Positions 46,970 to 58,098 of a stretch of DNA of 64,000 nucleotides are shown here, piece by piece. The notes beneath the pieces are model-generated. The model saw nothing but the letters and a program-made list of their open reading frames with translations. It was not told the origin of the DNA and did no database searches. Location of the stretch: the NCBI GenBank assembly GCA_963555705.1, contig OY743190.1:18855491-18919490 (forward strand). Direction: 5' to 3'. Position 1 is the stretch's first letter. Each line of letters opens with the position of its first letter. The position numbers and the translations under genes are program-made. Source of the DNA: Ligustrum vulgare. Taxonomy: Eukaryota > Streptophyta > Magnoliopsida > Lamiales > Oleaceae.

Positions 46970-48790
46970 AACCAATTTAAATAGCTGTACACATACGCTA
47001 TGTTCTGGGTTCATTAAATCAGCTAATGGTATTCCCAAAAATTGTTCTGCAGGAGGCCCAATCAATGAAGCTCGCATAGTTCTCATTTGATCTTTTACTT
47101 CTACGGTACAACGTGCTCTAAATGATATAGGAAATATGAAAGATGGAATGGTTAGCAATTGTAAGGATATTAAAAGCATGGAAAAATTTAATTTTTTTGG
47201 TGATTGTATATAAAGTAATAGAAACTGACTTAGGTGTGAAACTTTGGAGAGTGTTGTATTTGTCTGCCTACAATAGGTTACAAAGAAATGCAAACATTTA
47301 TGTAGTTGCTATAATATACTGAGCAATAATAAGGAAGTTATAAAGTGAAACCTTGGAGTTGCTGTTGATTTTGGTCGCCTACAATAGTAGCACTTGTAAA
47401 CCTCATGTAACTTAGCAGTTGATCCTCTTGCATAGATACCACAAGCCATGTACCACAGAGGGGTGGTGTTGTTAGCCAAAGATATCATACCATTAACCTA
47501 AAACTTAGTTCCTTGCGTTAGCTATAATTAGAGGCTCGTGTTATTGTATTGTTGGAACAGATTTTATTTGCTAGGAAAGAAGAGACCAAAGAAATAGTGT
47601 ATATATTTACATGGAGAGTAGCTCACCTCGATGACATGGTCGGAAATATGTTTAACGCTGCTAAACTTGTTTTGTGATGGAGATGCAATTGTTGATGGCT
47701 TGATTAATACATAATCTTGTAGTGAAATTATTTGTATTAGTATTTCACTACATTTACTGGCCCTATACAAAGAAAAATGTGTATTATAGGTAGTGTTAAC
47801 ATACATGTACGAAGAGAAGTAGATATAAGTTATATGGAAATTCACAACATGAAAACATTTTATGAAAGGAAATGAAAATTTTACTAGGTACTAAGGTAGT
47901 TAAGTTTTTGGAATATTGGATTAATTTGAAGTGTGGTTCCTAATTTAGTAGACAGAGAAGTTCCTGAAGAAAATAAGTTAATTATCAATGATGTGCACTG
48001 GTAGCTAAACATATGGGAAATTGGGATGTCACTAAAACATTGGTCTCTATATAGAATTTACCTTTCATCAATCAAAACTATATGTTGTACCGTGCTCTCA
48101 GCATTCCAAGCATTTTGAACTTGCCTCGTAGGACTGACGTTCACAACTCTACCTGCAACTCCTGTGATAGTTAAACTCAGAGGATTGGGTGGGTAATAAT
48201 AATGAGCTTTCTATAATGTACAATAGGTGATTTTTTAGTTTGAACTGAGGATTTTGTAATGTATGAGATTATCTATATTTGCTGCCGAGTGAACATATTG
48301 ATGAAGTTTATGAAAAGGGGTAAATGAAAAGTATGCCTTAGCGAAAGCACTGTAGTCATCATCTATGTCAATGATGCGAGAGACTCTGTTTAGTATCCAT
48401 TGGATATCCCCTAAAGTTGCTCTAATATGAGAAGCGAGTACTCTAACCAGTACTTTGGATATTAAGTATGTTTTCAGTGGTGCTAGAGTGTCTTCCAAAG
48501 CCTTGATATTAACATCACTAAAAATGGTTGCATGTACTTTGTTTTGATGTTTCAATTTGTGCACCAATGTAATTCGGAAACGTAAATTAGGTTGAAGATG
48601 ATGAGAGAATATAACAAAACTGATGAAATGAAGCAAATTGTAAACAAAAGCTTTAGGTTACAGAAAATCCATTAGCCATAGATGTTGGTATTTTCCTTTG
48701 CCTTTTTGTCCAACCTTGGGACTTGTTTTTTCTAGGACTACAATTTTACATTCCCAGTCGGTGTCTCCAGGTGCGATATTATTGATGAAC
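46970..48790 (-). pseudogene. RPA70-like single-strand-DNA-binding protein, multi-exon (probably Helitron-borne)
   Basis: Pieces of an RPA large subunit appear in order on the minus strand. DTDWECKIVVLEKTSPK (near 48740) is OB-fold A-like, followed by KVHATIFSD (near 48530). ITGVAGRVVNVSP (near 48170) is OB-fold B-like, with donor at 48061. An exon at 47638-47762 has clear GT and AG ends. The zinc-ribbon piece LWYMACG...KCYYC (near 47440) precedes the C-terminal fold (VEVKDQMRTMRASLIG, near 47090). Exon boundaries are partly guessed and the first exon has a stop upstream, so I treat it as broken. Such RPA genes occur in plant Helitrons; a host RPA1 fragment is the alternative. Confidence 0.65.
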
Positions 48791-48998
48791 TTTTATGTTG
48801 TCTCCATTTATCTGCACTAAGTATTTTTAGAGATGATAACAAATACAAAAAGGATACAGAAAAGAACTTTAGCTAATAAGACTATGAAGATATTTCCCTT
48901 CTTCTGTAATGAGGTGGTAGCTGTTCTGGAAATAGGGGAAATGAAATACCTTTCTTCTTTGATTAATGAAGAGGATATGACTCCAATATGCACCGATG

Positions 48999-49000
<2 letters not shown>

Positions 49001-49056
<56 letters not shown>

Positions 49057-49078
49057 CACACACACACACACACACACA
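49001..49078. repeat. Compound microsatellite (TA)n(GA)n(CA)n
   Basis: Three dinucleotide blocks follow one another without a gap. Open frames across it are repeat artefacts. Confidence 0.97.
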
Positions 49079-49080
49079 GT

Positions 49081-49115
49081 TATGATCTCCTAAGCACAGT
49101 GCTTAGGAGATCATA
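49081..49115. repeat. 35-bp perfect palindrome beside the microsatellite
   Basis: Two 17-bp arms, tatgatctcctaagcac and its exact complement, around a single A. It could form a cruciform or a long RNA hairpin. Confidence 0.95.
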
Positions 49116-50688
49116 GACATAGAGAAGATATTTTTTATTTGAAAAATAGTATAAAAGATTTGCAGATAAATCTTGTTCTAGGGAAGTAGGTTTTCTATAT
49201 TACTAATGATGGTTGCAGTGCTGTGAACTTGGGGTGCATACACTGCTGTAATAATTAGGGACACATGTCTGTTGTTTGGCATGTGCTGGTGCATTGAAGA
49301 AGCCTTAAGGGATATGTATGGGAGTAGATGTGGTACAACTATGTAACAGTTTGGTGCTGGTCGTGAATTTGAGATGGGAATTCGTGTCATTTTAATAATT
49401 TTTTTAAATATCTGGTGTTTATTAAATGGGCATTTCGATTACAATAATTAGTAGAAGAGTTGGTTAATGTTTTGTGATAAGTTGTTTGATAGAATTGAAA
49501 TATAACTGTTCAGAAATTCGATTGCTTGAATGTTAACTGAATTTATAAATGCTTAGTAATTAGAGAAATTTTGGATTTGGAAAAAGTGATAAATGAACTA
49601 AAAATACAAATATTAGATATAAGAACGGGGAAAACCAATTATGTTTTATAAATGTGTGAAAGAAATTGTTTTACAAAAAAAAAAAAAAAAACCTTTGAAA
49701 TAAATTTGAAATAGAGATAATGTGAACATGAAATTAAAAATGACTGAAAATATATCCTAATTTTTGAGAAGTATAGCTCTTAAATATTTATGGTGGGGAA
49801 AAAATTCGAATTTGCCATGAAATTGTTTAAGTGAACAATGAAAGAAATCCTGCTTTATGAAATGGTTTTTTTTTTTTTTTGAAAGAATAGTGCTTGTAAT
49901 TGATAGCGCGATACAAGAAGGAAATTCAATAAGTGATCAGAACTGGAAGCCAATTTATAATATAAATTATTCTATGTAAATGACCTTTTATAGATAGAAG
50001 ATAGAAGCATTGTAAGAAACTTGAATGAACTTGAAGCTGAAAAACATACCTAGTAGCAACTAAACTTTTAAAGGCCGGAGTTAAAAGAGGTTAAATAAAT
50101 AAAAGAAGAGACAAACTTAGAGATCTTAGAATATAAGTGGAGAATAAATGGAAGTAAATTTCATCAAACAAATAACTAATTGAATTTTTTTTCATTAGAA
50201 TTCTACATGTGTATTTGCTTGCCCAAAGCCTGAAGGTGCTAAAGAAACGTCAATTCCTCGAATATTCTTTTCTTCACATTCAGATATTTCCTTATCAAAT
50301 TTTCAAGCTCAAATTTCTTTTGAGTTAAATATGATGATATACATATCATTTAAGAGCTTCTCCATCAGCCTTTTTCGCTTTATTTTTATCAAAACAGAGA
50401 TCAACGAGATATAAAAGTTATTGCTTATAGAAAGAGAAAAAGCATGATATTACTGGTTGGACCCCTAGTTCCATGGATAGCAGGATTTTATCAAATCAGT
50501 TTGCGAAGAATTTTACTTTTTAATTTTACTTGCTTGAGATCTAAAATCTAAGTGTTCACAACCTTCTTATAATGTATATTTATCTGAAGCATGAGAACCT
50601 ATGAAAAATTTAAAAATGACAAAAAAATAAGACATATTGGCTAGACTTGAATGAAATGAAATATTTGTTCGAGAATGAAGAGTATGAA
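49116..50688. other. AT-rich stretch, no gene seen
   Basis: Contains poly-A near 49676-49692 and poly-T near 49867-49880. Short frames have no recognisable product. Confidence 0.5.
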
Positions 50689-50960
50689 TGTAACAACCCG
50701 GGTTTCCCTATAAATTGACGACTATCCCCACTGTACCAACAAAGTACATCTTCTTTTTCGGAAGTCTATCTTTAGAAACTCCACAATTAAGCATGCTTGA
50801 CTTGGAGCAATTCTATGATGGGTGGCCCATTGGGAAAATTTTCTCGTGGAGCATGCGAGAGAGGACAAAACATGCTGGAAAAGACCTATGTTGGTACAGT
50901 GGGGATAGTACGTTATCTATTGACCAGGATAGACCGTTAAGTGGGACCCGGATCGTTACA
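50689..50960. mobile_element. Small solo LTR (272 bp, TRIM-like)
   Basis: Begins TGTAACAACCCGGG and ends CCCGGATCGTTACA, imperfect inverted termini of TG...CA type. A perfect 5-bp duplication atgaa flanks it (50684-50688 and 50961-50965). Size fits a TRIM or other small LTR element reduced to one LTR. The frame at 50715-51020 lies over it and is not a gene. Confidence 0.8.
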
Positions 50961-50965
50961 ATGAA

Positions 50966-52773
50966 CAACTTGGGGAACTATATGAAAGTTGTTCAAATAT
51001 CAAACTCCCTAGGGATCTGATATATGTCTCTACTTTGTTAAGTAAGGAACATGAGTTTTATACATTCTTTATCCAAATTTTAACCATAACCCATGTGGAT
51101 CTATTCAGTAACAATGTAACATAATGTTGAGTGAAATCAAAGTGGGCTGAGGAAAAAATGTGATATGAAAGTAGCTATATACATTATTCATAGATCACGT
51201 GAATATTATGGGAGTCATGTTTATAGTATTTAGAGAACCATAGCATAGTAAGCTTATCTTGAGTAAAAAATATAGGTTTGGTTGGGCATACTTATCTTTA
51301 TTAACTTTAGGTATGCACTAAAATTACATGTGGAGAGAAGTGGGTGGAAAGAAAAGGTAATGGATAGGGTAAATTAGAAGTTAGTTGCTTTACAACCATT
51401 TGTCTTGTTGAATGCATCTTACATCCTCCTTTTAGCAAGAAACATCGAAATAACAAAATTGTAAAATTCAGAAGCCAGAACAAGACCTATAGGAATTAAA
51501 ACATGTACTGAAATAAAATGTGATCATGTTTTTCATATGGAATCATAAAATGATTAATGTTTAGTACATATGATGGCTTCCAAGGTCCTAATTTGAAGGT
51601 TAGAAATGAATGAGGCTAAATTAAAAGTTATCCTCATTTAGAATTTTCTTTTCTCTTCGGTGTATCTTACATGCTCCATCTAGCGAGAAAAAGCATCATA
51701 AAATTGTAAAGTTCATAATGAAGAACAAGACCTATAGAAGTTAAAACTTGCACAGAAATAAAAATTACCATATTTTTCATTTTCGAACTTAAAATGATTA
51801 ATGTTAAGTACATTTGGTTGTTTACAAGTTTGTAATTTAAAGGCTAGAAATTAACTAACAGAGTTTATTTTCTACCTTAGTAAAACAACTGGAAAAATGT
51901 TTTGGTAGTGTGAAATCCATTGATGAGAATTATAGTTGGTCTTTTATCTAGATAAGGTCATAATTAGTTAAAAATATAAATGTGTGTGAAAGCAAAAGTA
52001 TATGAATAAGAATGGTAAAATATTATGTATTATATTGTTTGATGAACTAAATGTCATTCAAAGTTATTTTTTTATTATTAAAAATCGATGTACCTTTGCA
52101 AGAGAAATGAAAGCGAACAATCACAGAAAACTAACAATGGAAAGGAACTCTATTATTGAATGAAGCTCGTGTTCATTACAATTCCCAGGTGATTTGTCCT
52201 ATGTTGTAGCTTTTGCTTGTTTTTATGTGTTGTTGCCCGAACAAGAAGGCAGGAGCCAAACCTATTTGATAAATGCATCAAAATTGAAAAATGAATAATT
52301 TCAAACAACGAAAATTAGGAGACAGAGAATGAGGATTAGAATACCTGATTGGCGTTCAGCAAAATATTTGCATAGTAAATCTACTGAGAAGTTTGTTAGT
52401 TCCCACAGCGATGGTATATCATGCAACAACACAGGTTTTAATAATTGAATTGTCTTAACAAAAGAAGAAATATACATATAGAAAGATTCATTAGTTAGAG
52501 ATTGAGAATTGTAAAAAAAAAATTGACAAGACAAAATTAAACACATTAGAATGCCCAAAAAAAATGTATGTATGTATGTATGTAGAATAACACCTGAAGA
52601 TCATGAATGTCTACAAAAATGTGAGCATACTCAGCAATCTACATGTTTGTGCTATGGGAAAGAAGTATATAACAATATTTCATCATGTGAAAGAACATAT
52701 TTTGTTAGAACTGAAGAAAGACACTACGGTATGATGTTCTTACCTGTGATGATAGTAACTCATTGTCAGGTTG
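50966..52773. other. AT-rich stretch with a diverged duplication and a weak exon
   Basis: A minus-strand piece ending near 52345 (WELTNFSVDLLCKYFAERQSG, then a GT) looks like an exon with a donor, but no family was recognised. A short (GTAT)n run is at 52565-52583. Confidence 0.3.
51414..51865. repeat. Diverged tandem duplication, ~248-bp period
   Basis: The block from gcatcttacatcctcc (51414) is repeated from gtatcttacatgctcc (51662). Both contain aacaagacctatag, ttaaaac and aaaatgattaatgtt in the same order. Confidence 0.75.
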
Positions 52774-53554
52774 TGATAAGTGTATTTTATACACTTATTT
52801 ATCTGTCAAAATTTGGATATTATATTATTTTTCGTGAATAGATTCAACTAAGTTTGTTGTTATTTATTATTATTTCAGTTTTATCCCAAAAGTCGAGAAG
52901 ATGGAAGAATTGAATGAAATCCATGACAAATTGGATGAAATGGAGCAAAATCATGCACGTCGAAGTTGGTGAAGTCAATTGAGGTGAAAAGTGGAGCTTA
53001 ATTGAAGACATTCCAAAACTCAAGGCCTTAATTGTACAAATCAAAAGAAGAATGACTTGAATTAAAATAAAGGAAGACATGTGTTGCACAAATAAAGAGA
53101 TTCAAGGTCTAAGTTGTCTTATGTGAAAGATTTGAGGCCTTAAAAGTAAAGTCTACTTTAAGTGGGCTTTAAAATAAATTGAAACAAACAAATGGAATTG
53201 GGCTTTGCAAGGGCTAATTAGAATTGACTCCTGTTGGGAAAAGAGACAGTATATATACACAAGAAAAAGTCTGCTAGGTAATATTTTTTGAGTGAGTAGT
53301 AGCGGTTGGCAAGAGAGCTTTTCTTGAACATATAAACACTGGTAGTCGGCTGTAATTAAGGAGAAAAGGTGTGGTATTAAAAAGGTGCGGTTGGGAAATT
53401 ACAAAAGAGAAAATATACGCACAAAAAAGTGGATTCCACTAGCCAACAGAGAAGAGATACAGAAAAGGCATCCGACAAGAATTAATAGGGAGAATATATT
53501 TCAAGAGTTGGTCTGCTGTGCAACAAAGGATTCGATTGTGCAAGAGAAGGCAAG

Positions 53555-55068
53555 TGTTCACTGATATCTCGCGATCCGCAAGTATATGGGTCGTGAGAAG
53601 TATTAAAGTGAACCTTAGAGTCCGGATTATCATCCCACGGAGACTGCAATTAAGTACTGAAATATTTTAGTTCTAGACTTATTTGAACAAATGAAAGAAT
53701 TTTGATGTTTATTAAACTGAAACTGAAGTAAAGAATTAAATTTTGAAATTGCTTTGTTTTTGAAGATGATTATAAACTAGTTGGGATTCACGATTTCACC
53801 TAACCAATTAAATCAATTCCAATTCTAGTTTTATTTCCTAAATATGCATTCAGTCAAATTCACTAATGTATATTGAGATTCCTCTCTCGAGTTTAAATCA
53901 ATTCTACCTAAATAAGTCAACCATGTATCTCTACAGTGGGTCCGAATATTCCTTAGCTAGATGCAATAAACACAAGAACTCACACACAATCGCAATAATA
54001 ACAAAAATATATCTCTATCTCTTGTTCAGTTATCGGATTTATTACTACTTCTAAGTTATTAACTCACCTCTCAGATTATGGAAATAACTCAATAAATTAT
54101 GAATTGGTGATTAGGCAATTCAAGCATTAAGAAAAATAATAAATCAATACATGCAACGAAATCATTAAAACAACGAAATTTGGAATAAAAATAATATGAC
54201 TAGGCTACATCGTTCATCCCAACATTAAATTTAGTTACACCTCATTAATGAAGAACAAGAACATTAAAAATAAACGTTCATTGAAAATAATATAAAGAAA
54301 GAAACGCTTGCACCAAGTTTTGATTCTTCAATTATCTTCAATTCACGCCCCCTTACGATGCTTGATCCCCCAAGAATTTGCTGTAGAAATCTCTATTATG
54401 GCTCGTTATTTGGAGAGGCAAAGGTTCTGATTTCGTGCCTCGTGAGTTGTATTTATAGGTTAGGGAGAAAACCTAGTCAAAAAGCCCAAATCCTATTAAA
54501 AATTAAGAAAAATCTGATCTGCGGCCCAGTCGTATAATCGCGCGAATGCGTGGTGTAAAACCGCGCGATCGCGTTGTTGAGGATAAGACATTTTATCCTG
54601 ATTTTCGAGGCAACGCGCGACCGCACGCCTTTAAAGGCCGCGATCGCGTGGAAGGACTTTTTGCGATATTTTCCATCTTTTCTCGGTTGTGTAAGTAAGT
54701 CCTTATATTTTAATTGTAGCCTTGGTCCTCCACTTTCAATTGTTGCTATTTAGTTCCCTAACTTTATATTCTTCTCAACTTGCTCGTTTCAGCTCTCAAT
54801 TCCTTCAATTGGGTCCTCCACTCTTTGATTCATTAACTCTGGCACCATGTACATTTCCCGGTTGACGTCACAAACTTCTCAATTGCTCATTTTAGCTCTA
54901 ATTAGTATCCAATTATGCATTTTCCCATTGTTTCCTTCATTCTTCGCCTTTTGGGATATTTTCTACAAAGTATCAAATAAATACAAATTAAATAGCATAT
55001 ATATTCTAAAACAACAATAAATTATTCTAATTTAGACATATAAATAAGTGTATAAAATACACTTATCA
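53555..55068 (-). mobile_element. 3' LTR of the Athila-type element
   Basis: On the minus strand it begins tgataagtgtattttataca, the same terminal sequence as the solo LTR that hosts it, in opposite orientation. Contains cgcgatcgcg-type motifs at 54539-54660. Confidence 0.85.
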
Positions 55069-58000
55069 AATACCCCCAAACTAAAACTATTGTTCGTCCT
55101 CGAATAATGTAAAATTGAACTAATAAATCAAAATAACAACATGCAATTGTTTTTGTTGTGTCCACACGTTTACCAAATGACTCAATAGTCCAAATCAATT
55201 CACGCTTTCAGCAAGAGATATGAACAACATAGTTAAATAATTTTTCGTTATCTCATGCTAGATTTTCAAGTGTGTGTGTGTGAATAGCCAAAGTCAAATT
55301 CCTACTCATACAAAAGATATACTTAACACAGTGTAACTTGTTGTGCACATTCCAGCCCGAATCCCATGTGGTCACCTAATGAATCCAATTATTTCCTTAC
55401 ATCACTCATGGATGATCACAATTTACTACTTTTCTCTCACATCCCTGGTTTATCTATAGTAGTTTCCAAAAATATTCTTTACTTTTTCCACACATGATAG
55501 TCAGAATTAGAAGTATGCATGCACAACTAGTTAAAGGTAAGCACTTCCCAACTCTACAACTTTAGTCTCTACACTTTAAGTCAACTAAGCTTACACCATG
55601 CAAATTTCTTTTTATGGACGACTATTTTTGTTTTAAAAGTCCCTATCTTCTGCCATCTTTGTGCAAAACTTTTCATACTTGCTTTCTAGGTGACCCCTGT
55701 AGCAACTTTAGGCCCGTGACTCCCAAACCAGACGGCTTTAGGGCACCAGGTTCAGAGAACCCCTCAGACTTAATTACTCGAGTCATAAAGGCATAAAAAG
55801 AAAAGTTAAAGATGTTTTAGCGTCTTATGTGTAAGTCCACTCTCCGTACTTGCTTTCTAATTGATCCCTGTAGCGAGCTTTAAGTTGGTGACTCACAAGT
55901 CAGATGACTTTAGGGCACAAGGTTTTAAGGACCCCTCGGACTTAATTACTCGAGTCAAAAAGGCATTTGGAGAGTAGAATAAGACCTTCAGCATTTTTAT
56001 GTTTTTATGCTAGATATGGTTTATACTCGTTGACCAAACTATCTAAACTAAAGTGCAAAACCATGAATCACAGACCTCCAACCCATCAATACATGCACAT
56101 TCTAACCAATCCATCCCCAAACTTGCCTTTTGAGCGTATTTGGTTCTAATTTAGGGACGGATGTCTTATAATCTAAGTTAAGGGATTAACAAGTCATACC
56201 TAAGTTCAAGTTGCACAAAACTTGCCCCACATGTGCTAAACAAAATCCCTTACACAAGCAATTATCCAACACTTGCTATGTGCAAAATGAATATGGAATC
56301 TAGCAAAACATAACTAGTTCAAAATAAGTTAATGCTTTCATGTTGTCCAATTTCCAAGCCTAAGCACAATTTGATTCATATTATATCCTAAGCAATAAAC
56401 AAGTCAACACATATTTTCAATTTTTTTTTAAATCCCAATAAAATTGAATGGAAGCATAGAATGAATATCATGAATAAGGAAGCAATTTGCATCAGTGAGA
56501 TTTTCCATCCCCAAACTTGAAAGAAACATTGTCCTCAATGTTTGTCAAAAAGAATTAAAAATGTAAAACAAGACAAAACAGAGAGAACGAGAACTTACCA
56601 GGTGCATTGAAGATGTTTTGTAGCCTTGAAGCCTCCATTAGCATTGCATTTGGACGAATTTGACCATTTTCTTGCTTTTCCCGACTTGGTTTGAGGTGTC
56701 TTGATTGGTGTTTACCTTTCAAATAAGAGATAAGTAATATTAGAAGTCATAAACACCAATAAGAAATAATGGAAGTTCAGTACCACACCTCCAAACTAAA
56801 GTTAAAACAAAATTTTGAATTTTCAAAATTGGTCGACCACACATATTCAAGCCTTGACATCGTCTAGAAAAATACAGATTTTTCCGAGCCACCTTTTGAT
56901 ATGTTAAATTTCATAGCATGGTTGACAACATATTAAGAATTCAGCTCATTTGAAGTTCAATAGGGTCATGAAAAGTTATGGAGAAGTAGGTGCGTGAAGC
57001 AATTTTCAGGCGCAATGGCCTGCAGTGACCTAGCATTGGGGCTGCCATGGTGCTAAATTAGTTTTCGTAATTTTCATGTTATGAAATGAACTAATTCATG
57101 AACTAAACATACATAATCAATGATAAACATATCATGAAGATAAATACTCGAAAGGATTTCTCAGATTAGCACAAAAATCTCTTTGTGGCATTTCATCAAA
57201 CACTTCATGTGCACTGCAAAAATTAAAGGACTTGCATCAATTTGGAAACATGGATTGACCCAAAAATTTTAACTATTAAAGCACAAATCACAATCTCCAA
57301 CAACTAACTTAAGCCCATACTCCAATTCTCCTTAATTCAAAAATCACAAAATTATAAAGAGGTTAACAATTTGGTACTACATTTGAAAAAGAAGAAGAAT
57401 TAACACTTTTTGTTTGATGTTGAAGTGATCTAACCAGTGATATTGATTCAACAACATGTTGATGATATGCACAAATGATGAGAGACCATAATTGGAATGA
57501 ATTTGGGGGTGTAAAACGAGTTTGGAAAATTTAAAAATAAAGGAATGAAATAAAGCACTTAAACTGCCGATATTGCTCCCAGATTGACCACGTGATCGCT
57601 TGGTTTTAACACCAGCGATCGCGCAGTTAATTACTGTAGCATAGTATTTTCAAAAATGACATTGCGCGATCGCGCAATAGGACCACCGAGCAATCGCTCG
57701 GTATTCCTATCAGTTTCCAAATTTTCATTTTTTTTATGAAATTAATCCTCACTTTTACCCCCCTAATCACTTCATGATTTGTGCAATGATCTTCCAATCA
57801 TGAACTTCATGAACTAAGCTAATGTGTGTGTGTGAGAATGGGGTGACGATTTAAATCCTAATTAAACAAAACATGAAAAATATAAAACAAACCTAAATAT
57901 GCAATAATAGAATAACATGCAAAGTGCCTTAACATTTAATATGCAAAACACTCAAAACAAGTTACCTATCATGCATATATCTCAATACAAGTAATTAAAA

Positions 58001-58098
58001 TAAACTCAAAGCAAAATAAGTAAAAAGGAAAGAAATTGGGGTGCCTCCCAATGAGCGATCCGTTTTAAGTCCCAAGCCCAACTTTTTGCTCATTCGAA
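55069..58098 (-). other. Non-coding 3' part of the Athila-type element
   Basis: No pol domain was found. It holds a ~117-bp duplication (55677-55965) and GCGATCGC-rich DNA at 57590-57712. The short plus-strand frames inside are not taken as genes. Confidence 0.6.
55677..55965. repeat. ~117-bp duplication in the Athila-type 3' region
   Basis: acttgctttcta...gaccc/tgatccctgtagc...cttaattactcgagtca is present twice, starting at 55677 and 55849, with about 15-20% differences by eye. Confidence 0.85.

Noticed and set aside
48817..49093. Frames of 68-86 aa on both strands
   Set aside because: They translate the TA/GA/CA compound microsatellite.
50715..51020. 101-aa plus-strand frame
   Set aside because: Almost all of it lies in the TRIM-like solo LTR and it crosses the LTR end.
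57590..57712. Replication origin or restriction-like site cluster from GCGATCGC repeats
   Set aside because: The motifs are part of the Athila-type element and recur in its LTR; no independent origin features are seen.
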